Source: Microbacterium oryzae
GTDB lineage: Bacteria > Actinomycetota > Actinomycetes > Actinomycetales > Microbacteriaceae
Assembly (NCBI RefSeq): GCF_009735645.1
Contig: NZ_CP032550.1
Coordinates: 1,426,001-1,490,000 of the forward strand
DNA: 64,000 nt
Reading direction: 5' to 3'
Shown: positions 53,378-61,800 of the stretch, piece after piece
How positions within the stretch are numbered: position 1 is the stretch's first letter
Layout: each line of letters starts with the position of its first letter
Position numbers and translations under genes: made by a program
The notes under the pieces: model-generated
Seen by the model: the letters and a program-made list of their open reading frames with translations, nothing else
Databases searched by the model: none
What the model was told of the DNA's origin: nothing

Positions 53378-54469
53378 TTGAGCCAGCTGTTCAGCACCCT
53401 GACCATCCGCGAGACGACGTTCCGCAACCGCCTGTGGGTGTCGCCCATGTGCATGTACAGCGCGGAGGACGGGGTCGTGAACGACTGGCACCACGTGCAC
53501 CTCGCGCAGTTCGCCTCGGGCGGCGCCGGGCTCGTGATGAGCGAGGCGTCCGCCGTGTCTCCCGAGGGCCGCATCACGCCGGAGGACGCCGGCATCTGGA
53601 ACGACGAGCAGCGCGACGCGTGGGCCGGCGTCATCGCCTCGGTGCACGCGCGCGGCGCGCTCGTCGGGGTGCAGCTCGCGCACGCCGGACGCAAGGCGTC
53701 GACGTGGCGCCCGTTCGCCAACCAGGACGGCAGCGTGCCGCTCGACCAGGGCGGGTGGCAGACGGTCGCGCCGTCGGCGATCGCGTTCGATGGCTACGCC
53801 GCGCCGCAGGAGCTCGACGAGGACGGCATCGCCAAGGTCGTCGCGGACTTCCGCGCCGCCGCACGCCGTGCCGTCGACGCGGGCTTCGACGTGATCGAGG
53901 TGCATGCCGCGCACGGGTACCTGCTGCATGAGTTCCTCTCCCCGCTCTCGAACGAGCGGGCGGATGGCTGGGGCGGGTCGCTCGAGAACCGCGCGCGTCT
54001 CGTGCTGGACGTCGTCCGCGCGGTGCGCGCCGAGGTCGGCGAGGCGCTGCCGGTGTTCGTGCGCTTCTCCGGCACGGACTCCGCGCCCGGCGGCCTCGAG
54101 ATCGACGACGTGGCGACCGTCGCGCAGTGGGCGCTCGAGGCGGGCGCCGACCTCTTCGACGTGTCGTCGAGCGGACTCGTCCGGCACCAGCGCATCGAGG
54201 TGGGCCCGGGCTACCAGGTGCCGCTCGCCGCGCGCGTGCGCGAGGTGACGGGCGCGCCGACGGCCGCGGTCGGGATCATCGACACGGGCGAGGAGGCCGA
54301 GGCGGTGCTCGCCGAGGGCAGCGCCGACGCCGTGTTCGCGGGACGCGAGTTCCTCCGCGACCCGCACTTCGCCCTGCGCGCCGCGTCGGAGCTGGGCGAG
54401 GCGCCCGAGGGGCTGTGGCCGCCGCAGTACCTGCGCGCGCACCGGGAGTGGTCGAAGCTCCGTCGCTGA
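53378..54469 (+). CDS. NADH:flavin oxidoreductase, old yellow enzyme (YqjM/NemA-like)
   Basis: FMN enoate reductase for alpha,beta-unsaturated carbonyls or nitro compounds. Homology to YqjM is clear: FRNRLWVSPMCMYSAEDG (Cys25 equals YqjM Cys26), QLAHAGRKAS, EVHAAHGYLLHEFLSPLSN (catalytic His pair), GGSLENRARL and FAGREFLRDPHF. The start is TTG at 53378, with GGAG five bases upstream, giving 363 residues. No ATG lies before Met24, and the longer open frame upstream is antisense to nnrD. The TTG start may keep expression low. Confidence 0.88.
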   Translation: MSQLFSTLTIRETTFRNRLWVSPMCMYSAEDGVVNDWHHVHLAQFASGGAGLVMSEASAVSPEGRITPEDAGIWNDEQRDAWAGVIASVHARGALVGVQLAHAGRKASTWRPFANQDGSVPLDQGGWQTVAPSAIAFDGYAAPQELDEDGIAKVVADFRAAARRAVDAGFDVIEVHAAHGYLLHEFLSPLSNERADGWGGSLENRARLVLDVVRAVRAEVGEALPVFVRFSGTDSAPGGLEIDDVATVAQWALEAGADLFDVSSSGLVRHQRIEVGPGYQVPLAARVREVTGAPTAAVGIIDTGEEAEAVLAEGSADAVFAGREFLRDPHFALRAASELGEAPEGLWPPQYLRAHREWSKLRR

Positions 54470-54493
54470 GGCCCGCGCGGGCGGCTCCCCGCG

Positions 54494-54571
54494 CCAGACG
54501 ATGTCGTCTCATCCGCGCGACACGGAATCCCGCGGTTTTCCGTGTCGCGTCGGTGAGACGACATCGTCTGG
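54494..54571. repeat. Nested palindromic element, type B
   Basis: Outer arms CCAGACGATGTCGTCTCA (54494-54511) and its exact complement (54554-54571); inner arms CGCGACACGGAA (54516-54527) and complement (54538-54549); loop contains CCGCGG. The outer arm is itself nearly palindromic (AGACGATGTCGTCT). It starts 24 bases after the old-yellow-enzyme stop and may end its transcript. Confidence 0.88.
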
Positions 54572-54672
54572 TGACCCGGAGCCGAACCACCCCGCTCGCG
54601 CACCCGCCCACGCATCCGATCCACCCGCCACCCCGTCCCCCACTCCCCGCACGCGCTCGAAGCGGCGTGCCG

Positions 54673-54678
54673 TATCAT
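54673..54678 (+). promoter_or_regulatory. -10 box of the corC operon
   Basis: TATCAT, 10 bases before the ATG of the leader ORF; the transcript would begin near 54685. No good -35 is visible. GAGG (54679-54682) lies six bases before the leader ATG. Confidence 0.45.
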
Positions 54679-54688
54679 GAGGCGCACA

Positions 54689-54760
54689 ATGGACGACCCT
54701 CCGAGTTACAGACGATCGCCCCACTGCCCGCACCCCGAGCCCCTCGGAGGTGAGAAGTGA
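54689..54760 (+). CDS. Putative 23-codon leader peptide of the corC operon
   Basis: A small ORF beginning MDDPPSYRR and rich in Pro (6), acidic, Arg and His residues. GAGG lies six bases upstream. Its TGA (54758-54760) overlaps the corC GTG (54757-54759) as GTGA, so a ribosome finishing the leader ends exactly on the corC start. Codons 4-6 form the anti-Shine-Dalgarno of corC. The N-terminal Asp-Asp-Pro-Pro is of the type known to destabilise ribosomes at low Mg2+ (as in enterobacterial MgtL). Translation is inferred. Confidence 0.55.
   Translation: MDDPPSYRRSPHCPHPEPLGGEK
54698..54750 (+). promoter_or_regulatory. Candidate translational attenuator of corC
   Basis: CCTCCGAG (54698-54705) is perfectly complementary to CTCGGAGG (54743-54750), which contains the corC ribosome binding site GGAGG. 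A competing small hairpin, CCGAG (54735-54739) with CTCGG (54743-54747), covers only part of it. The two folds exclude each other. Confidence 0.55.
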
Positions 54761-56085
54761 TCGATTACGTCTTCCTGGGCGTGGGGCTCATCCTGACCGT
54801 CGGAACCGGATTGTTCGTCGCGAGCGAGTTCTCGCTCGTGAACCTCGACCGCGCCGACCTCGAGGCCCGCCAGGCGCGCGGCGAGTCGCGACTCGCGCTC
54901 ACCATCCGCGCGCTGCGCCACACCTCCACGCATCTCTCGAGCGCGCAGCTCGGCATCACGTTGACGACGCTGCTCACCGGCTACACCCTCGAGCCGGCGT
55001 TCTCGCACCTCCTCGCCCCGGTGCTGCTCAGCACCGGCCTCGCCGAGGCCGCCGTCGCGCCCATCGCGACGGTCGTCGCCATGGCGGTCGCGACGGTCCT
55101 GTCGATGATCCTCGGCGAGCTCGTGCCCAAGAACTTCGCCCTCGCGCTGCCGCTCGGCACAGCGAAGCTCGTCGCGCCGTTCCAGATCGGGTTCACGGCG
55201 GTGTTCCGCCCGATCGTCACCCTCCTCAACGGCAGCGCCAACGCCGTGCTGCGCGCGATGGGCATCGAGCCGAAGGAGGAGCTCTCGGGCGCCCGCTCGG
55301 CCGATGAGCTCTCCAGCCTCGTGCGGCGCTCGGCCCTCGCCGGCGTCCTCGAGGAGGACACCGCGTCGCTCCTCGACCGCAGCCTCACCTTCGCGCGCCT
55401 GAGCGCGGGCGACGTGATGACGCCGCGGCCGCGCGTGCACGCGATCGGCGCGGGCGACTCGGCAGACGACATCATCCAGCTCGCGCGGCAGACCGGGCAC
55501 AGCCGCTTCCCCGTCTACGACGAGTCCATGGACGACATCGTCGGCATCGTGCACCTCAAGGCCGCCGTCAGCGTGCCGCGCGACCGACGACCCGACGTGC
55601 CGGCCGCCGCGCTCTCGAACGAGCCGCTGCGCGTGCCCGAGACGGTGCACCTCGACGCCCTCATCGCGGAGCTCCGCGCGGGCGGGTACCAGATGGCGAT
55701 CGTCGTCGACGAGTACGGCGGAACCGCCGGCGTCGTCACACTCGAGGACCTCGTCGAGGAGATCGTCGGCGAGGTCTCGGACGAGCACGACCGGCGCCTC
55801 GCCGGCGTCGTGCGCCATCGCGACTCCGTGACCTTCCCCGGCCAGCTGCGCCCGGACGAGCTGCGCGACCGCGCCGCCGTCGAGGTGCCCGAGGACGACG
55901 CCTACGACACGATCGGCGGATACATCATGAGCGTGCTCGAGCGCGTGCCCGTGCTCGGCGACACCGTGCGCGTCGACGACGGCACGCTGACGGTCGAGCG
56001 GATGGACGGACGTCGCGTCGACCGCGTCCGCTTCACCCCCGACCCGCTGCCCGAGGGCGCCGACGACGAGGAGGCCCGCTCGTGA
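54757..56085 (+). CDS. HlyC/CorC (CNNM) family transporter, full length
   Basis: A 442-residue membrane protein of the CNNM/CorC family, linked to Mg2+ (and Co2+) efflux or transport. The N-terminal DUF21 domain (~1-190) has four hydrophobic stretches, with [18 protein letters not shown] and [18 protein letters not shown] (GELVPK is the family hallmark). A CBS pair (~210-330) follows: [63 protein letters not shown]. The C-terminal CorC/HlyC domain is ~345-430. GTG start with GGAGG six bases upstream. Preceded by a leader ORF and coupled to the second CorC gene by GTGA. Confidence 0.9.
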   Translation: MIDYVFLGVGLILTVGTGLFVASEFSLVNLDRADLEARQARGESRLALTIRALRHTSTHLSSAQLGITLTTLLTGYTLEPAFSHLLAPVLLSTGLAEAAVAPIATVVAMAVATVLSMILGELVPKNFALALPLGTAKLVAPFQIGFTAVFRPIVTLLNGSANAVLRAMGIEPKEELSGARSADELSSLVRRSALAGVLEEDTASLLDRSLTFARLSAGDVMTPRPRVHAIGAGDSADDIIQLARQTGHSRFPVYDESMDDIVGIVHLKAAVSVPRDRRPDVPAAALSNEPLRVPETVHLDALIAELRAGGYQMAIVVDEYGGTAGVVTLEDLVEEIVGEVSDEHDRRLAGVVRHRDSVTFPGQLRPDELRDRAAVEVPEDDAYDTIGGYIMSVLERVPVLGDTVRVDDGTLTVERMDGRRVDRVRFTPDPLPEGADDEEARS

Positions 56086-57143
56086 GCGACTGGGCAGGCC
56101 TGGCATGGCTCGTCGTGCTGCTGCTGGCGAACGCCTTCTTCGTCGGCGCGGAGTTCGCCGTCATCTCGGCGCGACGCTCGCAGATCGAGCCGCTCGCCGA
56201 AAAGGGCCAGCGTTCGGCGAAGACCGCGCTGTACGCCATGGAGCACGCGACGCTCATGCTCGCGACCTCGCAGCTGGGCATCACGATCTGCTCGCTGCTG
56301 ATCCTGAACGTCTCGGAGCCGGCGCTGCACCACCTCGTCGCCGAGCCGCTGGGTCTCACCGGGATGGCCGAGGGTCTCGTCGACGCGATCGCGTTCGCCA
56401 TCGCGCTCGTCTTCGTCTCCTACCTGCACGTCGTCTTCGGCGAGATGGTCGCGAAGAACATCGCCTTCTCGGTGCCCGACCGCGCGGTGCTCCTCCTCGC
56501 CCCGCCGCTGGTGTGGGTGTCGAAGGTGTTCCACCCCGTCATCTGGCTGCTGAACTGGCTCGCGAACGCCGTGCTCCGGCTGTTCCGCGTCGAGCCGAAG
56601 AACGAGGCCGCCTCGACCTTCACGCTCGACGAGGTCGCGACGATCGTCGCCCAGTCGCGCCGCGAGGGTGTGCTCGACGACGCCGCGGGAACGGTCGCCG
56701 CGGCGGTGGAGTTCACCGACAAGAAGACGAAGGATGTCGCGGTGCCGCTCTCGCGCATCGTGACGCTCCCTGAGACGGTCACGCCCGACGAGGTCGAGCG
56801 CGCGGTCGCGAAGCACGGCTACTCGCGCTACGTGATCGTGGACGACGCCGGCGAGCCCGTCGGGTACGTCCACCTCAAGGACATCCTGCGCGCGGCGGGC
56901 GGTGACAGCGCCGACGAGAAGGCGACCCAGCCCATCCCGGCGAAGCGCATCCACGCGATGGTGCCGATCCAGGAGTCGACCGACCTCGAGGACGCGCTCG
57001 CCATCATGCGGCGGGCTGGCCGGCACCTCGCCCGCGTGCGCGATGCGAGCGGCGCGACCACGGCCGTCCTCTTCCTCGAGGACATCATCGAGGAGCTCGT
57101 CGGCGAGGTGCACGACGCCACCGAGCGCTCGCGCCGCCGCTGA
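56082..57143 (+). CDS. HlyC/CorC (CNNM) family protein, short form
   Basis: A 353-residue partner of the previous gene. It has the DUF21 membrane domain (~1-185) with VGAEFAVISARRSQIE, LGITICSLLILNVSEPAL and VVFGEMVAKNIAFS (GEMVAK replaces GELVPK). Two CBS domains follow (~200-350) with GYSRYVIVDDAGEPVGYVHLKDIL and AVLFLEDIIEELVGEVHD. It lacks the C-terminal CorC/HlyC domain. Starts inside the stop of the first gene (GTGA). Paired long and short paralogues are common in actinobacteria and may form a heteromer. Confidence 0.9.
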   Translation: MSDWAGLAWLVVLLLANAFFVGAEFAVISARRSQIEPLAEKGQRSAKTALYAMEHATLMLATSQLGITICSLLILNVSEPALHHLVAEPLGLTGMAEGLVDAIAFAIALVFVSYLHVVFGEMVAKNIAFSVPDRAVLLLAPPLVWVSKVFHPVIWLLNWLANAVLRLFRVEPKNEAASTFTLDEVATIVAQSRREGVLDDAAGTVAAAVEFTDKKTKDVAVPLSRIVTLPETVTPDEVERAVAKHGYSRYVIVDDAGEPVGYVHLKDILRAAGGDSADEKATQPIPAKRIHAMVPIQESTDLEDALAIMRRAGRHLARVRDASGATTAVLFLEDIIEELVGEVHDATERSRRR

Positions 57144-57187
57144 CTCGCGCCGCCGCTGACCGGCGTCGACACGCCCCGCCGCGACCC

Positions 57188-57226
57188 GAAGGCCCTCACC
57201 GTCACCAGCTGACGGGGAGGGCCTTC
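57188..57226. terminator. Bidirectional terminator between corC2 and guaB1
   Basis: GAAGGCCCTC (57188-57197) pairs with GAGGGCCTTC (57217-57226), and inside it CCGTCA with TGACGG around loop CCAGC: a 16-bp stem with one mismatch. It overlaps the guaB1 stop codon and last codons, and lies 44 bases after the corC2 stop. Confidence 0.8.
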
Positions 57227-58668
57227 CCCTCTTCGTAGCCGGCGGTGGACTGCAGCCCCACGTGCGCGCGCTCGTGGAACTCCGGCACGCTCGCCGCGCC
57301 GGCGTACGTGAACGACGAGCGGACGCCCGACGTGATCATGTCGACGAGGTCCTCCACGCCTGCGCGCTCCGGGTCGAGGTAGATGCGCGACGACGAGATC
57401 CCCTCGGCGAAGAGCTCCTTGCGGGCGCGCTCGTACGGGTCGAGGCGCCCGAAGCGCTCCTGCACGGCCTTGGCCGACGCCATCCCCCACGATTCCTTGA
57501 AGAGGCGGCCGTTCTCGTCCGTCTCCAGCCGCCCCGGCGCCTCGACGGTGCCGGCGAACCACGAGCCGATCATCACGCTGGCGGCGCCGGCGGCGAGCGC
57601 GAGCGCGACGTCGCGCGGGTACCGCACCCCGCCGTCAGCCCACACGTGCGCGCCGAGCTCGCGCGCGGCGGCGGCGGTCTCCAGCACGGTCGAGAACTGC
57701 GGGCGCCCGACGGCGGTCATCATGCGCGTCGTGCACATCGCCCCCGGGCCGACGCCCACCTTGAGGATGTTCGCGCCCGCCTCCACGAGATCGCGCACGC
57801 CCTCGGCGGTGACGATGTTGCCCGCGACGATGGGGACGCCGAGGTCGAGGCCGGCGACGATGCGGAGCGCGTCGAGCATCGACTCCTGGTGGCCGTGCGC
57901 GGTGTCGACGACGAGCACGTCGACGCCGGCGGCGGCGAGGGCGCGCGCCTTCGCCGCGACGTCGCCGTTGATGCCGATCGCCGCGGCGACCGCGAGCCGC
58001 CCGGAGGCGTCGACCGCCGGCCGGTACAGCGTCGAGCGCAGCGTGCCGCGCCGGGTCGCGGTGCCGACGAGGCGCCCCTTGCTCACCACGGTCATCATGT
58101 CGACGTCGGCCTCGACGAGGAGGTCGAACGCGTGCCGCGCGTCGGTGACGTCGTCGGCGTCGATCGACGGGACGGGGCCGCGCACGAGGTCGCCGAGCTC
58201 TGCGTCGGGCAGCGCGGTCGCGAGCCGGGTGGCGGGCAGCACGCCGCGGATGTCGGAGACGTGCGGCATCGTGCCGTCCGGCTCGGGCTCGCGCCCGACG
58301 ACGATGCCGTGCCCGGCGATCGCGGGCAGCAGCCGCCGCGCGCCCTCGACGGAGGTCTGCGGCGAGAGGACGAGCGGCGTCTCCCAGTGCACGGGCTGGC
58401 GCTTCACCCAGCGGATGGCCTCGTCCAGCATCTGCAGGGGCGTGTCCTGCGGGAGCACGCCGAGTCCGCCGCGACGCGCCAGGGCGGCGGCGAGCCGGGG
58501 GCCGGTCACCGAGTTCATGTTGCTCGAGACGAGCGGGATGGTCGCAGGGGTGCCGTCGCCGGGGGCGAGATCGACCTGCAGTCGGCTCGTGATGCCCGAC
58601 CGCCGCGGGGCGAGGAACACGTCGGAGTAGGTGAGGTCGACCGTGGGTGGCTCGCCGATGAATTCCAT
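57202..58668 (-). CDS. guaB1: GuaB1-family IMP dehydrogenase-related protein (GMP reductase)
   Basis: Member of the actinobacterial GuaB1 group; the mycobacterial protein has been shown to be a GMP reductase (GMP to IMP plus ammonia, NADPH). The 488-residue product starts MEFIGEPPTVDLTYSDVFLAPRRS. A CBS-containing insert spans ~95-220 (VLPATRLATALPDAELG, VDMMTVVSKGRLVGTATRRG). The catalytic loop is GVGPGAMCTTRMMTAVGRPQ with the active-site Cys (IMPDH reads GPGSICTT). The start at 58668 is seven bases after a TAGCGT box; a longer frame upstream adds only Gly/Ser-rich residues. Confidence 0.92.
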   Translation of the reverse strand: MEFIGEPPTVDLTYSDVFLAPRRSGITSRLQVDLAPGDGTPATIPLVSSNMNSVTGPRLAAALARRGGLGVLPQDTPLQMLDEAIRWVKRQPVHWETPLVLSPQTSVEGARRLLPAIAGHGIVVGREPEPDGTMPHVSDIRGVLPATRLATALPDAELGDLVRGPVPSIDADDVTDARHAFDLLVEADVDMMTVVSKGRLVGTATRRGTLRSTLYRPAVDASGRLAVAAAIGINGDVAAKARALAAAGVDVLVVDTAHGHQESMLDALRIVAGLDLGVPIVAGNIVTAEGVRDLVEAGANILKVGVGPGAMCTTRMMTAVGRPQFSTVLETAAAARELGAHVWADGGVRYPRDVALALAAGAASVMIGSWFAGTVEAPGRLETDENGRLFKESWGMASAKAVQERFGRLDPYERARKELFAEGISSSRIYLDPERAGVEDLVDMITSGVRSSFTYAGAASVPEFHERAHVGLQSTAGYEEGKALPVSW

Positions 58669-58675
58669 GCCGCCC

Positions 58676-58681
58676 ACGCTA
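58676..58681 (-). promoter_or_regulatory. -10 box of guaB1 (leaderless type)
   Basis: TAGCGT on the minus strand, 7 bases before the ATG at 58668; this spacing decides the start codon. Confidence 0.5.
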
Positions 58682-58757
58682 GCGCCGCCGCCGGACATCC
58701 GGCCCTCTCCGGCGCGTCAGCTGGGCGCGGCCCGGGCTCGGCGTGCGGCGAGTGGTC

Positions 58758-58763
58758 TAGGCT
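58758..58763 (+). promoter_or_regulatory. -10 box of kgd
   Basis: TAGGCT in the divergent guaB1-kgd region. The predicted start near 58770 leaves a leader of about 100 bases before the GTG at 58873. Confidence 0.45.
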
Positions 58764-58801
58764 GGATGTCTGAACGTACGCGCATCGTCCCGGCGCGGAG
58801 C

Positions 58802-58817
58802 GACCTTTTGGAAGGTC
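58802..58817 (+). promoter_or_regulatory. Hairpin in the kgd leader
   Basis: GACCTT and AAGGTC around loop TTGG, a perfect 6-bp stem in the 5' leader of kgd, followed by a G-run (GGTTCGGGGGG). Too far from the start to hide the ribosome binding site by itself. Confidence 0.4.
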
Positions 58818-58872
58818 CGGTTCGGGGGGATTCTGCCGCATTGGAGCGCGTGCCATCCATTCAGGGACGAAA

Positions 58873-61800
58873 GTGGGCGATCCTGCCGTGTCAAGCCATC
58901 TGACGGGCGTCGGTACATCGAGCGAGGGCGAGTTCGGGGCCAACGAGTGGCTCGTCGAAGAGCTCTATGAGCAGTTCAAGGTCGACCGCAACGCGGTCGA
59001 CAAGGAGTGGTGGCCGATCCTGGAGGCCTACGGCGCCGCCGGCTCCCAGCCGAAGCCGCTCGCGACCGCCAACGACGGCCCCGCGCACCCGCCGACCGCT
59101 CCCATCCCCGTGATCGGCCAGCAGCCCGTCGCGCGCACGACGGCGCGCCCCGCCGCCCCGGCGCCGATCCCCGCCGACCAGCCGGTGTCGAAGCCGTCCG
59201 CCGAGGCGCAGGCAGAGGCCGAGTCCGACAAGGTCACCGCCCTCAAGGGCATGACCAAGACGCTCGCGAAGAACATGGACGAGTCGCTGACCGTCCCGAC
59301 GGCGACCAGCGTGCGGACCATCCCCGCGAAGCTGATGATCGACAACCGCATCGTCATCAACAACCACATGGCGCGCGCCCGCGGCGGCAAGGTCAGCTTC
59401 ACGCACCTCATCGGCTGGGCGCTCATCCGCGCACTCAAGGAGTTCCCGAGCCAGAACGTCTTCTACGCCGAGATCGACGGCAAGCCCTCCGTCGTCGCCC
59501 CGGCGCACATCAACCTCGGCATCGCCATCGACCTGCCCCGGCCCGACGGCTCGCGCGCGCTCATGGTGCCGAGCATCAAGAAGGCCGACACGCTGACCTT
59601 CAACGAGTACCTCTCCGCCTACGAGGACCTCGTCAAGCGCGCCCGCGCGAACAAGCTCACCGGCGCCGACTTCGCCGGCACGACGATCTCGCTGACGAAC
59701 CCCGGCGGCATCGGCACGGTCCACTCCGTGCCGCGCCTCATGAAGGGGCAGGGCGCCATCATCGGCGCCGGCGCCCTCGAGTACCCGGCCGAGTTCCAGG
59801 GCGCGAGCGCGCGGACCCTCAACGAGCTCGCGATCGGCAAGACGATCACGCTCACGAGCACCTACGACCACCGGGTCATCCAGGGTGCGGGCTCGGGCGA
59901 GTTCCTCAAGAAGGTGCACGAGCTGCTGCTCGGGCAGCGCGACTTCTACGAGGAGATCTTCGCGGCGCTGCGCATCCCCTACGCGCCCATCCGCTGGAAC
60001 TCCGACGTCGCGGTCGACCTCTCCGAGCGGATCGACAAGACCGCTCGCGTGCAGGAGATCATCAACTCGTACCGCGTGCGCGGCCACCTCATGGCCGACG
60101 TCGACCCGCTCGAGTACGTCCAGCGCGAGCACCACGACCTCGAGATCGAGTCGCACGGCCTCTCCTTCTGGGACCTCGACCGCGAGTTCGTCACCAACGG
60201 CTTCGGCGGTCGCCGCCAGATGAAGCTGCGCGACATCCTCGGCGTGCTCCGCGACTCTTACTGCCGCACGACCGGCGTCGAGTACATGCACATCGCCGAC
60301 TACGAGCAGCGCGAGTGGTTCCAGCGCAAGCTCGAGGTGCCCTACGTCAAGCCGGCCCACGACGAGCAGCTGCGGATCCTGCGCAAGCTCAACGAGGCGG
60401 AGGCGTTCGAGACGTTCCTGCAGACGAAGTACGTCGGCCAGAAGCGCTTCTCGCTCGAGGGCGGCGAGTCGCTCATCCCGCTGCTCGACCGCATCCTGCA
60501 GGGCGCAGCCGACGCGGGCCTCGAGGGCGCCGCGATCGGCATGCCGCACCGCGGTCGCCTGAACGTGCTCACCAACATCGCCGGCAAGGCGTACGGCGAG
60601 GTGTTCCAGGAGTTCGAGGGCGCACTGCCGGGCAACAAGCGCGGCTCGGGCGACGTGAAGTACCACCTCGGCACCCAGGGCACGTTCACCTCGGATGGCG
60701 GCTCCAGCCTCGAGGTGCTGCTCGCGGCCAACCCGTCGCACCTCGAGACCGTCGACGGCGTGCTCGAGGGCATCGCCCGCGCCAAGCAGGACCGCGGCCC
60801 GATCGCGTCGTTCGCCTGGCTGCCGATCCTCGTCCACGGCGACGCGGCCTTCGCCGGCCAGGGCGTCGTCTTCGAGACGCTGCAGATGTCGCAGCTGCGC
60901 GGCTACCGCACCGGCGGCACGGTGCACATCGTCGTCAACAACCAGGTGGGCTTCACGACCCTCCCGCAGGACTCGCGCACCTCGTACTACGCGAGCGACG
61001 TGGCCAAGTCCATCCAGGCTCCCGTGCTGCACGTGAACGGCGACGACCCGGAGGCCGTGGTCCGCGCGGCCGAGTTCGCATTCGAGTACCGCGAGCGCTT
61101 CCACCGCGACATCGTCATCGACCTCATCTGCTACCGCCGACGCGGTCACAACGAGGGCGACGACCCGTCGATGACGCAGCCGCTCATGACCGACCTCATC
61201 GGCGCCAAGCGCTCCGTCCGCCGGCTGTACACCGAGGCCCTCGTCGGCCGCGGCGACATCACCGAGGAGGAGTACGAGCAGGCGAAGGCCGACTTCCAGA
61301 ACCGGCTCGAGGTCGCGTTCGCGGAGACGCACGCGGCGGAGACCGGCGCGAACCCCGTGATCACGCCCGACGCGGTGGCGGAGCCGGTCGTCGGCGAGCC
61401 CGATGTCACGGGCGTGCCGGCCGAGGTCATCCACCAGATCGGCGACGCGCACGCGAACAAGCCCGAGGGCTTCTCCGTGCACCAGAAGCTGCAGCAGCTG
61501 CTCGACAAGCGCGTGCAGATGAGCCGCGAGGGCAAGGTCGACTGGGCGTTCGGCGAGCTGCTCGCGTTCGGCTCGCTCCTCCTCGAGGGCACCAACGTGC
61601 GCCTGGCGGGTCAGGACTCGCGTCGCGGCACGTTCGTGCAGCGGCACGCGGCCTTCCACGACCGCGTGAACGGCCAGGAGTGGCTGCCGCTGGTGAACCT
61701 GTCGGAGAACCAGGGGCGCTTCTGGGTGTACGACTCGCTGCTCAGCGAGTACGCCGCCCTCGCGTACGAGTACGGCTACTCGGTGGAGGCCGAGGAGGCG

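Noticed and set aside
58766..58903. Short ORF starting ATG between the kgd promoter and kgd
   Set aside because: The ATG is only two bases after the -10 box and so would not be in the transcript; the frame has no ribosome binding site and overlaps kgd out of frame.
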